A DNA stretch of 64,000 bases, taken from contig JALJCQ010000004.1 of the NCBI GenBank assembly GCA_023091665.1, positions 1,798,001-1,862,000 of the forward strand, in the 5' to 3' direction. Source of the stretch: Pythium myriotylum (Eukaryota > Oomycota > Peronosporomycetes > Pythiales > Pythiaceae). Below are positions 44,300 through 53,821 of this stretch, in pieces (the first letter of the stretch is position 1; every line of letters begins with the position of its first letter). A program made the translations under genes and the position numbers. Under the pieces are notes generated by a model that did no database searches, was not told the origin of the DNA, and saw only the letters and a list, made by a program, of their open reading frames with translations.

Positions 44300-44316
44300 G
44301 CTCATTCCAACAAGTT
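44300..44316 (+). promoter_or_regulatory. Oomycete initiator-like element
   Basis: GCTCATTCCAACAAGTT, close to the oomycete INR consensus (GCTCATTYYNCAWTTT), 32 bases before ATG 44332. It lies immediately after the repeat region. Confidence 0.55.
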
Positions 44317-44331
44317 CACAGTCACGAGCAA

Positions 44332-44895
44332 ATGCTGCGATCGAGTGTGACGGCGCGTGTCATCGGACTCCGCGCGACCAGTACCTTTGAGAAGCTCCAG
44401 CTCCGCACGATGTCGTCGGGCAAGCCTGAACCCGAGTCGCGACCGCCGGTGCCCGACTTCACGTTCGAGACAGCGGCCTTGAAGGTGCGAGCGGCCGAGG
44501 ATGCGTGGAACACGCGTGATCCGAAGCGCGTCGCGCAAGCCTACACGGTGGACAGCGCGTGGCGCAACCGCTCGGATTTTGTCAACGGCCGAGACGAGAT
44601 CGAGACGTTCCTCACTCGCAAGTGGGCCAAGGAGAAGGAGTACCGTCTCATCAAAGAGCTCTTCACCTTCAGCGGCAACCGCATTGCCGTGAGGTTTGCG
44701 TACGAGTGGTCGGACGGCAAGCAGTGGTGGCGTTCGTACGGCAATGAGAACTGGGTCTTTGATGATCTCGGGTACATGGCGAAGCGCTACGCGTCGATCA
44801 ACGACGTGGCCATCGACGAGAGCGAGCGCAAGTTCCATTGGCCGCAAGGCCGCCGCCCCACCGAGCACCCGAGCCTCAGCGAGCTGGGGCTCTGA
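44332..44895 (+). CDS. DUF1348 / NTF2-like family protein, probably mitochondrial
   Basis: 187 residues from ATG 44332, which follows an initiator element by 32 bases. A second ATG at 44410 (MSSGKPEPE) would skip the Arg-containing, acid-poor leader [19 protein letters not shown]. The conserved region (about 55-180) has the DUF1348 signatures [43 protein letters not shown] and [14 protein letters not shown]. These proteins adopt an NTF2/SnoaL-like cone fold; the biochemical function is not established. The gene is intact although its promoter is embedded in repeat-derived DNA. Confidence 0.88.
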   Translation: MLRSSVTARVIGLRATSTFEKLQLRTMSSGKPEPESRPPVPDFTFETAALKVRAAEDAWNTRDPKRVAQAYTVDSAWRNRSDFVNGRDEIETFLTRKWAKEKEYRLIKELFTFSGNRIAVRFAYEWSDGKQWWRSYGNENWVFDDLGYMAKRYASINDVAIDESERKFHWPQGRRPTEHPSLSELGL

Positions 44896-45383
44896 GCAAC
44901 ATACTGGGATCTGTTCACCGGGTCGGATCGGATCGGATCCGACCACATGAGATCGATCCCCCCCCCCCCCCCCCCCCCCCCCCCCCAGGCCCCAACAGTT
45001 TAATACAGTTGCCCTGTTTTATACATCTGAGTTTTTTTGTTTGTTCGAAGTCGCTTTCGAAAAATCGGTGCGTTGCCACGCTCGGATTGGCTAAAATAGG
45101 CCGCACCAGTCATTCGTCTCTCCCAATCGCTGCCGGGCTGGCCCATGTCGCAGGCCATTCTCAGCCAGCCACGACGGGGTTTTTGGGTGGCTGGTTCTTT
45201 GGGTGTTCCAGAACACGGCGCGATTCCCGCGCGATTCTCACCTGGATTTGCCACCCGGCGGGTCAACTCACACACTTGCCGTCAGGAGATGCAACCCCCA
45301 CAATCGTAAATCAGCCACCGCCGTGGAATCACCCATCGCCGCGCGATCCCTCCATCCCCCAATTCCCCAATTCCCCGACAGCC
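44896..45383. other. Intergenic region with poly-C and GGATC repeats
   Basis: Holds a short CGGAT repeat (about 44920-44940), the poly-C tract listed separately, and then promoter-like DNA of the next gene with CCAATTCCCC-type repeats (about 45358-45378). No gene seen. Confidence 0.5.
44958..44986. repeat. Poly-C tract (29 C)
   Basis: Uninterrupted run of 29 C, the longest homopolymer in the window. Confidence 0.9.
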
Positions 45384-45887
45384 ATGGCCACGCTCTACCG
45401 CGGCTCGCCCTCGCGCTTCGCGTTCGCGCAGACCCACTACTCGGCCGGCAGCGCCGGCGCCGTCTCGTCGCCGCCCGCGGACCAGCTGCGCTACAGCGCC
45501 TACGCCCTCGAAGGCCACAGCGCGCCGCTGCCGCCGCCGCCGCGCGCCAACCCACTGGGCGGCATGAACGGACTCACGGCGCCCATGCCGCCGCCCAGCA
45601 CGTCGCTCGGCCTCGCGTCCGCCAAACAGCTCTACGGCAACGCCAAGAACTCGCCGCTCTACGCGCAAGGACTCGGCGGCTCGCCGCTCTATATGAACCC
45701 GCTGCTGCCCAAGGCGTACCCACCGCCGCAGCCGAACGAGATGCTCTTCGTGTCGCCGGGCATGCCCACGCCCGTGGAGCTTTCGATCTACGAGATGAAG
45801 CAGCCAACGGGCTTGCTCCACGTGACCATCGGCAACCAGACGGTCGAGTTCCTGGACGGCGTCGCCAACATGCCGCAGAAGCGGTAA
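45384..45887 (+). CDS. Proline-rich hypothetical protein
   Basis: 167 residues, single exon, ATG in the context GCCATGG. No domain recognised. The first 110 residues are low-complexity (Ala, Pro, Ser, Gly, with PLPPPPRANP). The last 55 (about MLFVSPGMPTPVELSIYEMK onward) look folded and more conserved in character, ending VANMPQKR. High GC3 matches neighbouring genes. Could be a small adaptor; not further assignable. Confidence 0.65.
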   Translation: MATLYRGSPSRFAFAQTHYSAGSAGAVSSPPADQLRYSAYALEGHSAPLPPPPRANPLGGMNGLTAPMPPPSTSLGLASAKQLYGNAKNSPLYAQGLGGSPLYMNPLLPKAYPPPQPNEMLFVSPGMPTPVELSIYEMKQPTGLLHVTIGNQTVEFLDGVANMPQKR

Positions 45888-46461
45888 CCTGGCGATCGGT
45901 GCGCAAGTCTGAGCAGTCGTTCGTTTCTCTCCCATGCCCCCGTCCCGCCAAGTTGTTTTTTTTTTCTCCAGCGCATCCCATTCATATCCAGAAAGCCCAC
46001 ACAAATAGACCGAAGAAGTAGAAGAGTCGAGTGACGAGACCCAACTGCTGCGCTCGAGTGCATCGAGTTTGCGATCGACGGACAAGTCCGTTCACCTCCA
46101 GTTTTTTTTATCATCTCGCCACGCAGATAGGATCCGCGTGTCTGTCTCCCGCGTAAAACACGTTTTCCGTTTCCACATCGACATGACCTCCAGCCATACA
46201 GTACGCCACGTGCCATCCAAGGCCGTGGTTCGGTCGGCTCCAATCCGTCCCTCTGCATTCGTTCGCCTTTCGACTTCTTCTCCTCAACATCCCGCCTTCC
46301 TGTACACTTTGATATCATGACGGGGCATGTGCCGGTTTTTGTACTCACCGAGCACTGCTCACTTCCCGATCGTCAGTTTTGGTCACATTACACATCTGTA
46401 AATCTCTATGCATGCGAACATCCAAGCTCGCCATGTTGACTACTAGTAGAATGCCATTTTT
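45888..46461. other. Convergent 3' region
   Basis: Between the ends of the Pro-rich gene (+) and the tRNA-binding gene (-). Several short T-rich runs; no gene seen. Confidence 0.5.
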
Positions 46462-47145
46462 TCATTCCTCGTCGCTCGTGCTCTCGGCCGGAGAGTCTTT
46501 CAGCAGTCGTGCAGCGATCGCAGGCCAGTCTTGAACGAGTGTGCCCACAGGAGCATCCTCCTCGAGGATGAGGATGCCATCCGAGTGGTCGGCAAGACCC
46601 AGCTCGGCCTCGGAGCAGATCATTCCCTGCGACAGTTCGCCGCGCAGCTTGGACTTCTTGATCTTGAGCTGCTTCCTGTAGTCATTTAAGACTAGTCAGC
46701 CCACATATCGGAATTATTCTGATAGGCGCAGCTCGCAGACTCACAGCTCGCCAGATTCAGGCTCCTTGATCGCGAGCTTGGTCCCGATCTTGGCAACTGG
46801 TACCCGCGCCCCTTGACGCGCATTGGGCGCGCCGCAAATGATCTGGAGAAGGTTCTCCGGGTCGCCAATGTTCACTTGACAGACGTTCAAGCGTTCGGCC
46901 TCCGGGTGGCGGTGGAGGTCCACGATCTCTCCGACGACGATCGTGTTCCACGTCGTCACTGGCGCAGGCGGTGCCTGAGGCTGCTTCGGCGCGGGCTTCG
47001 CTTTCTCCACATCGGTGGCGTCGGCAGGAGCGCCAGCGTCACTAAAGAAACGAGAAAGTCCAGCGGTCAATGCGTTGCGTCGCGTGGCGGCAGAGAGCGA
47101 GCCGCGGGCGCGCGCAACCGAGCGGAGAATGGTCGCCAAGAGCAT
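46462..47145 (-). CDS. Stand-alone tRNA-binding (EMAP II/PheT B2-like) protein, mitochondrial
   Basis: Two exons separated by an intron of about 70 bases (near 46675-46743), roughly 205 residues. The presequence [20 protein letters not shown]...LSRFFSDA is mitochondrial-type. A Pro/Ala linker (about 38-60) is followed by an OB-fold tRNA-binding domain with the PheT/YtpR pattern: [64 protein letters not shown] and [12 protein letters not shown]. In bacterial phenylalanyl-tRNA synthetase this is domain B2 of the beta chain, but here it stands alone with an acidic tail ([10 protein letters not shown]). Probably assists a mitochondrial tRNA or synthetase; the partner is unknown. Confidence 0.88.
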
Positions 47146-47341
47146 GATGAGTCACCACCGTACGTTTCTCCGGCGTATCTCCACGAAACCTGCGACGTGT
47201 GAGAATGGGTTCGGCTAAGTTAACCTTGAATCCGACAATGTTAACCCTACTGGGGGGCAAGATGCAACAACAGTCGTTCTATTCTCCTCCTGTTAACATT
47301 GCGGTCGGATCGCCATGCGTGGCGTTTGCTGATAATACCAA

Positions 47342-48614
47342 TTACTGGCGCGAGAACGTGCGGCCGGAGATGGTCTTCTTCTGGGTCTTGGCCGGGTCCT
47401 TCTCTGGACGAGCACGGTTCAAGACTGAACACGAAACAAGCAAGTGAGAGTCAATCGATGCTATCCAGTCCACAATGATCCACGCTTACCTTGCAGAAGC
47501 AAATCGACACGCTTACGCATGCGGATGTGGAGGTGGGTCTTGGACGCCGTGATGTGGTAGTGCAAGTAGTTGCGCAGCCCCTGGACGAGTGTCGCAGCCT
47601 TGGCACGCTTCTCGTCGGTGTCGACGTGGCTCGGGAAAAGAGCAAGACTCAGGTACCCAACGAGGTCCGCCGAGTTACGCAGGCCTGGAGCACCACGCAG
47701 CTCAAGCGGAGGGTCCTTGCTGAACGCGACAGGAGGGGCATTGTTGACCGTTCGACGAGCATCGACAAACTCTTGCAGGAAGACGCGTGCAATCGCCTGG
47801 TCTGTCTTCTCCGCAAAGCACACCGAGTAGACGATCACAATACGGTCGGCCTGCGGCAACACGTAGATCGTTTCGTTGCGACGGAATGGGATCTGGACCG
47901 CGCCAAGCGAGCTGGCCGTGCCAGTTCGGAGAGCCTGGAAACATCTGAGACATGTGTGAGTCGTTTGGGTGGGATGATATGGCGAAAGAATCGGGTGCTT
48001 ACTGCTCGAAGGGCGCCGCAATGATGTTTCGCTTGAGCAGCGCAATGCGGCTGATGAACGAGCCTAAGTTGAAAGAAGTTGGTAAGCGCTGAGATACCGA
48101 AAAATGTCCCTCGGCCTCTAGCATGTCACCCACCTGCGTTGGCTGGAGTGATGAGGTCCGTGTTGACCTCAAGCGTCAAGTCAAAGCCGGCCTTGGCGCT
48201 CGCCACCTTGAACTCCGGGTACACAGCACCGAGCATCGCTAAAGCACCGAGCCTAAGCCCCAAAAACACCAAGCCCCTCAGCTTAAACAAGTTCAACATG
48301 GCGAGCCACGAAGCTCTCTTTCTCCCAAAAAAAACGCACCCAGCGACAGTCTTGTACGGCGCATACGCGAGCGAGATCGAGAGCGTGGTGTTGACGATCG
48401 AAATGTCGTACTGCACATCGTCGAAGTCGCAGAGGCGGATCTCGAGCGGCTCGACGGGGCGCGGGGCACTGCAAGCACCGTGATTTGGCAAGTGAGCTCC
48501 TCGCTCGACTCCCTCTCCCCACAAACGTCACGTCTCGTTCTCGACGCACCTGGCGCCGATGCGTCCTTCCAGGACGTCCTTGATGATCTTGTTCTCCGAT
48601 TCCAAGTTGAGCAT
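47342..48614 (-). CDS. ARPC2: Arp2/3 complex subunit 2 (p34-Arc)
   Basis: About six exons. It starts MLNLESENKIIKDVLEGRI, matching the p34-Arc N-terminus, followed by EIRLCDFDDVQYDI. The large 3' exons contain FRRNETIYVLPQADRIVIVY, VFLQEFVDARR, PPLELRG, GYLSLALFPSHV and LRNYLHYHITASKTHLHIRMR. The last exon, after an intron of about 60 bases, encodes VLNRARPEKDPAKTQKKTISG and ends at 47342. ARPC2 and ARPC4 form the structural core of the Arp2/3 actin-nucleating complex and contact the mother filament. The gene is divergent from the PH-domain gene, with four ACCGGT sites between them. Confidence 0.95.
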
Positions 48615-48715
48615 GGCGGCGAGTCTCGCGTCCCTCGCGGTTCTTCCCCCTTCTGCTTTTTGGTAGCTTCCGCCTCGGGCATCATCATCGCGGCGCTGTT
48701 GGCCAGATCCGGCGT

Positions 48716-48788
48716 ACCGGTGAATAACCGGTATTGTCAGATTGAAGTCCAGTGTGACAACCCCATGATTACCGGTGAGTCTACCGGT
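48716..48788. promoter_or_regulatory. Cluster of four ACCGGT sites in the ARPC2/PH-gene divergent promoter
   Basis: ACCGGT at 48716-48721, 48727-48732, 48771-48776 and 48783-48788. A GACTTCAAT motif (- strand, near 48743) resembles the ligase promoter element and lies about 130 bases before the ARPC2 ATG. Confidence 0.45.
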
Positions 48789-48850
48789 TCTCCTATCCAT
48801 CCCCACGCTTTTTGAAACCCTTCCTCGCCGAGGGCAAACGTGGAGAGATC

Positions 48851-50254
48851 ATGGAGTACGGCGTCTACGGCCGCGTGTTGTTCTGCGGGCAGCTGGACAA
48901 GCGCCGCGACGGCGCCGTGCGCGGCGGCTGGGCCTCGCGGCTCTTCATGCTCACGCCCGAGGCGCTCCACTACTTCCGCAAGGTCGTGGACCAGGAGCTG
49001 CTGGGCGAGGAGCGCGGCTCGGTAACGAGCATCCGGCGTTGCTGTTTTCGCCACTCGCACTGACGTCGCTGAGCAGATCCCGTTGTCGGCCATCAAGTCG
49101 GTCCGTGCAATGCCCGAGGACGACGCGCCGGCCTCCGCGGTCGAGCCCGGGAACGAACACTACTACCTGGAGATCAACACGGTGCGGAGTGATCTTTTGC
49201 TGCTGCTTTGTTTGTCATTGCAAGAGAGATAGAAAGAGCTCACGAGTTGTAATCTGGGTGCAGGAGACGCGGTCGTTTCTGATGCGAGTGCCCGTCGCTG
49301 AGGCGTCGACGTGTGAGAGCTGGTCGATCGCGCTGGAGGAGCAGCGCAAGGCGCTGCGAGCGGAGAAAGATGACCAAAGTGAGTCTGGTCTCGTGCCCGA
49401 GGCACTGCCGAGTCCTTCTTTGCTAGCGAGGAACCATGAGATGTATACGCAGTTCGTAAGTCCGCGCCGGTCCACCGTGCTTACGCGTGGTTTTTTTTTC
49501 TTTGTGGCCACCACGTACAGAGTATGAAAGCGTCCTATTTATCAATCCACAGGAAACGTCCCCGCCGCGAGTCGCCATGGTGTCCGTCGTCAGCGTAGCC
49601 GAGCGAGACATGAAGCCGCAAGAACTCGTGATCAAGCGGAAGGTCGACTGGGGCGAAGTGGTCGATCTCGGCGTCGTCGCCCAGGGCGGCGCTTGCGTCA
49701 TCCTCATGCAGGATGGTGGGATCGGCCGCATCGGTACCCAGGCGCTCATGGGCAGCTGGGATGCGGGGCAGGCGTGTTGGATCGAAGTCACCAACACGGA
49801 AAACCCGACCGAGGTAGAAGGTACGTCGCGAATAGTTGCGGATATCTGGATTGGCAGTAACTCTGACGGAGACCTTTCAGTGTCCGTGTCATGCAAAGTG
49901 CTGAACCAGTCGCCAGCCCAATCGTCTCCGAAGCGGGAGGTCTCATGTGATGAGCTTCCAAAATGGGTCGAATGGGTCGACGAAGGCTCGAGTATCGGCT
50001 TTTTGCTCATGTGCCTCTTCGTGCACTTGCTGTACGGCGTTGACGGCTTTCATTGGACGCATAAGTGCTGCCTTACGCTTGGTGCCGCACTCGCCATCAC
50101 CACGATTCTTAACGGTTCGTCGAAGAATCCGCCAGTGCCACCAGTCACCCCGAAGCCGTCCGTGGCCTCACAGTTGCCAAAGCTGAAGTTCAGCTTGAAA
50201 GTGCACAGGTGCAGAATAAAGATGGAGGGCACCGAGTACTTGCATCCCAAGTAG
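48851..50254 (+). CDS. PH-domain protein with C-terminal membrane segment (3' end uncertain)
   Basis: Five or more exons (first about 48851-49021; introns begin GTAACG, GTGCGG and GTGAGT). The PH domain (about 1-140) begins MEYGVYGRVLFCGQLDKRR, with the pattern GWASRLFMLTPEALHYF and the closing helix CESWSIALEEQRKAL. A middle domain of unknown type follows (VAMVSVVSVAERD to GSWDAGQACWIEV). Near the C-terminus are two hydrophobic stretches (IGFLLMCLFVHLLYG and CLTLGAALAITTIL), so it is probably membrane-anchored. The frame that stays open to 50254 may not be the true tail: a shifted frame reads VAKAEVQLESAQVQN, which resembles the frame in a duplicate at 51.4 kb. Confidence 0.7.
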
Positions 50255-50350
50255 ACGAACACTTCGGCTGAGGAGGAAGTGAATTGCGTGTGCATGAACG
50301 GCGCAATGCCTGGAACACAGATACCAACCAATAAATTAATCCCGTTGTAT
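50150..50350 (+). repeat. Duplicated segment, copy 1 (3' end of PH gene)
   Basis: Aligns with 51400-51590: shared GCCAAAGCTGAAG, AGTGCACAGGTGCAGAAT and CCAATAAATTAAT landmarks in the same order. It includes the last part of the PH gene and its possible polyadenylation region. Confidence 0.65.
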
Positions 50351-50439
50351 TCGAACTGTTCGCGGACGGGTGTCGTGACACATTACGAAGCCTCTAGTGC
50401 AATCCAAATAACAGAGCCCAACGAGCCGCGCATCGGAAG

Positions 50440-50570
50440 ATGCTCATTGCCGAGCAGACTTCTCAATCCAAGCATGAAATGGCTGTGTTTTCTCACACTG
50501 ACGGTGACTTGGACAATGTTCGACCACCGTTTGCGCTCATCGACGGGAACGATAGGTTCCAGAGCTTGTA
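50440..50570 (-). pseudogene. Decayed copy of the C-terminal end of the rhodanese-DSP-FYVE gene
   Basis: Blocks at about 50455-50480 and 50538-50567 align in order with 51810-51835 and 51891-51920 of the phosphatase gene. The best block matches in 25 of 28 positions and still encodes LWNLSFPSM in the homologous frame. Stops and frame changes in between show it is dead. A CAACTTCAA motif (near 50652, - strand) lies just upstream. Confidence 0.6.
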
Positions 50571-50692
50571 GAACTAAAAGCGGCAAAATGGACGCCACCA
50601 ATGCTGGGTTTTGGAGGAGACTATTGACGTGCGGGCTGAAAACAATCTAAGAACTTGAAGTTGCCTCCGAGACACAGGGTTTGGGGGGGAGA

Positions 50693-51172
50693 TTAGCAGT
50701 CCATCTTGTCAAGAGCTGTTCTGACCATCAGGAATCGATGGCTCGTGTAGCTCTCGTCACGACCAACTCGAAGCTGAGTGAAGGAAGCAAAAGAAGAGCT
50801 TGCTTGGACTCTGTCTCTCCGAGCTCTTTTCGGCACCTCTAATTGCCTGCATCGAAGGGCCAACGGCACCGTAGTTTCACGCCCATGACATTTACAGTAG
50901 ACTTGGAGATTGACCCCAACTTCCACCTGGTCCCTTTTGTCTTGAGCTGAGATGAAGCAGGGGATGCCTATTTCCACTTCGTTTTTTTCGCACTTCCGTC
51001 GTCTTATGTGCTCGCCCCTTCGTTGGCAACTGGCGACGGATTGCACAACGAACTGACCAGCGATGGACACGCCGTCACCCGGTACAACTGCGAATAGTAC
51101 CGTTCGGAGTTCAACCAACACGTTCGTAGATGAGATGTTCCATTGATTTACCAGATACGTTTCGAAGAACAT
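50693..51172 (-). CDS. Hypothetical ORF of doubtful status
   Basis: 159 codons from a true ATG, no recognisable domain, in a region of duplicated fragments. Cys- and Arg-rich middle part. It may be a remnant rather than a gene. Confidence 0.25.
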   Translation of the reverse strand: MFFETYLVNQWNISSTNVLVELRTVLFAVVPGDGVSIAGQFVVQSVASCQRRGEHIRRRKCEKNEVEIGIPCFISAQDKRDQVEVGVNLQVYCKCHGRETTVPLALRCRQLEVPKRARRDRVQASSSFASFTQLRVGRDESYTSHRFLMVRTALDKMDC

Positions 51173-51399
51173 CTTCTCCCACTATCTGTCTCGTGATGTT
51201 ATTTTTTGCTCACGAGACAGTTGGTGGCAAATGAAGTAAACTCGATGTGACAAGCAGTGGTCGGAAGACACCTCCACGAGTCAGTCGACGATTCCAATCA
51301 CCACGAGCCAGACATTTATCCCTTTCGCTCGCCCGGGGTACGATCTGCAAGTTTCGGGCTCGCCAAGAAAAGAAGAATAAGAATGTACCAGTCGCCCGG

Positions 51400-51590
51400 G
51401 GCGCGGGTCTCGCAGCTGCCAAAGCTGAAGCTGAGATTAAAAGTGCACAGGTGCAGAATTTAGACAGAGAGCATCCCGTGCATCCCAAGGAGACTGTCGC
51501 AGAGATTGAGGAGAAAGTGAGTTGCGAGTGCGCCAAGAACGCGTAACGCCATTATGAGCCAATAAATTAATCTCGCTTTATTAGAATGGA
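51400..51590 (+). repeat. Duplicated segment, copy 2
   Basis: Homologous to 50150-50350. Here the frame AAAKAEAEIKSAQVQN...EEKVSCECAKNA is open to a stop at 51544-51546, whereas copy 1 has shifted frames. It is followed by the same CCAATAAATTAAT sequence. Confidence 0.65.
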
Positions 51591-51685
51591 CTGCTTGCAG
51601 GTGGATGACTTCACTTGCCATCGTGACCCTACATGTTTGTGGGGGGTGAATATGTAGTTCCCACGTAGTATACTGAGTTGCGATA

Positions 51686-53821
51686 TCACATCGCTTTGCA
51701 CGGCCCGAGTGCGCGCTCGAGGATTCCCATCACGAAGTTACGGTCACAGTCCGCATAGCCGAGCTCGACAAGCCGTGCGTCGAAGTCGCCCAGAGCCAAG
51801 GCTCCGCATGACAGACTGCTCAGCCCAAGCATGAGGTCGGTCAGGATTGCTGGATTTTGGATCTTCAAGAGCTCCGAGTGGTCAATCGAGTTCATCGATG
51901 GGAATGACAGGTTCCAGAGCTGCCGGAACTTGGTGGCGATGACATCGACATCCGGCTGGTGGTTCGCGCCCGTAGCGTTGGGATCTGCTAGCATTTCTGA
52001 CGACTTCTCCATGTGGAACGAATTGCTACGGCGCATCTCAGTGCGCTGAGTTCTCTCCATGAACGCCTCCATGTTTCCTTCCGACGAGAATCGGTTGCGC
52101 TGGAGAAACGCATTTCGAGCCTTCTCGGCTTCGTAGTCTTTGAGTATCTGATACCGACGACCGAAGCTGTTGGCCGACTTATGACGGCTTGCCTGATCCT
52201 GAACATTCCCAGCCTTGCCGATCGAAATCAGCACAATCGCTTCGTCTGGCAGTGAAGCCAAATCACGCACTGGTTCGCCCGTCTCCCCCGAAATATCCAG
52301 GATCTGGTTTGGTTGCACTTCAAATCGGATTTTGATGACGTCAAGAATTGTCTGCGAGTCGGTTCCCTCGAAGTACGAGATGCACACTGGCTTGCCGAAC
52401 GTCGACATGCTGTTCACGTTGAGATGCTTGAATCGAGACGAGCGCAGGTTGAGACCCTTTCGAGGCTTGGGCAAGTTGATCTTCCATAGACGGCTCACGC
52501 AGCAGTCACACACCCGGCGGCCTCGCCGCGTCTCATCGTACGGAGAGGACTCCTTCTCTCGTTCTGAAATAGCGAGACGCGTAGTCGTGCATTTGCTGCA
52601 GAACTCCTTGCGGCAGTAGCTGCATCGGTGCTTCCACTCGAGTAGGCTGAAAAACTTGCGGCAGTTTGCGCAATTCTCCGACTTCTCGTCGTGCATTTGG
52701 AGCGGGATAGGTCGATCGGGGATCTGGTGCTGCAAGAGTGTGTCGACCTCGTCCTGCGTGAGGCTGTTGCCGCGATACAGTCGAAACTCCTCGGCCATGA
52801 GTGCGGTCACGAAGCCCTGGTTCGGATACACAACCCCTCGGCACGACATGGCGTAGTTGACAGCTGTGACAAGTGACCAATGGTGAGCACGCATAAGATA
52901 CATGATCACGAGGGTGGCCGAGCGCGAGATCCCTTGTGTGCAGTGCACGAGCACACGACCGTGCTGCGTGCGTTTGGCAGATTCAATGAACGCGAACACG
53001 GAGTCAAAATAGGCCGAGATGTCGGCCTCGGGACGGTCCTTGATCTTGACTTCATGGTAGAGCACGCCCTGGTTCACAAACACGTTCTCGAGGTCGAGGC
53101 TGGCGTTGACGACGTGGGTGATCCCGAGGTGGCGGATCACCTGCTTGCTCTGGGCGTGCCACATATTGCCGAGAAAGAGAAAGCCGTCGAGGATCTCGTT
53201 CGGGTAGTTGAGGTTGTGGGTGCCGCTCTGCGTGCGCGAGACTCCGGACCCGAGCACGATCATGTCGTCGAGCATGGCGCCGGTCGTGAAGAACGGGTAT
53301 CGGTACTTGAACGTGAGGAATCCGTCGCAGAGCACTTTGACACTCGTGACGAGTCCGTCTTCGACAATGAGTTTCTCGAGCTGCTCGAGCCACGAGACGG
53401 CGCCTCGGTGGTTCTTGTCGTCGTTCTTGGGCGATCCGCCGAGGTACTTGATGGCGTCGCCAAAGAGCACGACGTCGCGCAGCTTGCGTTTCTTGCTGGA
53501 GAAGAGGTATTTCTGCTCGTCGAGCATGCCGTCCTCGACGTCGCTGAGCGTGCGCGCCTGGGGCATGGGCGGGATGGAGATGGCCGAGGGGATCGAGTCT
53601 TCCTCGAACTCTTGGCGCGTGCGCGTGTCGATGAGGATCGTGCCGCGCGCGGCCTGGGCCTGGTTGTAGAGCCATCGGCAGTGGACGCGGCCCGTGCGCA
53701 CCTGTCGCTTCGCCATCGTCGCATTGCGCGCCTTGGCCTCGTCGCCGACCGACATGCTCGCGGCGCGCTCCGAACTGCTGCACATGGGCGCGTCGGCCGC
53801 GCTTCTCAGCTGCATCTGCAT
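51686..53821 (-). CDS. MKP-like dual-specificity phosphatase with rhodanese and FYVE domains
   Basis: Single-exon protein of 711 residues from ATG 53821 (the frame extends upstream but without an ATG). Order: rhodanese-like domain (about 45-185, LIDTRTRQEFEED) without an active-site Cys, as in the MAPK-binding domain of MAPK phosphatases; dual-specificity phosphatase (about 205-350) with catalytic HCTQGISRS (Cys294, Arg300) and the general-acid Asp in KIKDRPEAD; FYVE-type finger (about 384-447, CANC, WKHRCSYCRKEFC, CDCC); a possible ubiquitin-like or PB1-like region (about 470-560); and a helical Arg/Glu-rich tail. FYVE suggests recruitment to PI3P membranes. A paralogue without FYVE lies upstream (54777-55820). 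A CAACTTCAG-type motif sits near 54030. Confidence 0.92.
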   Translation of the reverse strand: MQMQLRSAADAPMCSSSERAASMSVGDEAKARNATMAKRQVRTGRVHCRWLYNQAQAARGTILIDTRTRQEFEEDSIPSAISIPPMPQARTLSDVEDGMLDEQKYLFSSKKRKLRDVVLFGDAIKYLGGSPKNDDKNHRGAVSWLEQLEKLIVEDGLVTSVKVLCDGFLTFKYRYPFFTTGAMLDDMIVLGSGVSRTQSGTHNLNYPNEILDGFLFLGNMWHAQSKQVIRHLGITHVVNASLDLENVFVNQGVLYHEVKIKDRPEADISAYFDSVFAFIESAKRTQHGRVLVHCTQGISRSATLVIMYLMRAHHWSLVTAVNYAMSCRGVVYPNQGFVTALMAEEFRLYRGNSLTQDEVDTLLQHQIPDRPIPLQMHDEKSENCANCRKFFSLLEWKHRCSYCRKEFCSKCTTTRLAISEREKESSPYDETRRGRRVCDCCVSRLWKINLPKPRKGLNLRSSRFKHLNVNSMSTFGKPVCISYFEGTDSQTILDVIKIRFEVQPNQILDISGETGEPVRDLASLPDEAIVLISIGKAGNVQDQASRHKSANSFGRRYQILKDYEAEKARNAFLQRNRFSSEGNMEAFMERTQRTEMRRSNSFHMEKSSEMLADPNATGANHQPDVDVIATKFRQLWNLSFPSMNSIDHSELLKIQNPAILTDLMLGLSSLSCGALALGDFDARLVELGYADCDRNFVMGILERALGPCKAM

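Noticed and set aside
43757..44350. 197-codon frame across the tandem repeat as a protein
   Set aside because: The open frame simply follows the duplicated DNA; no domain, and it runs out of frame into the DUF1348 gene start.
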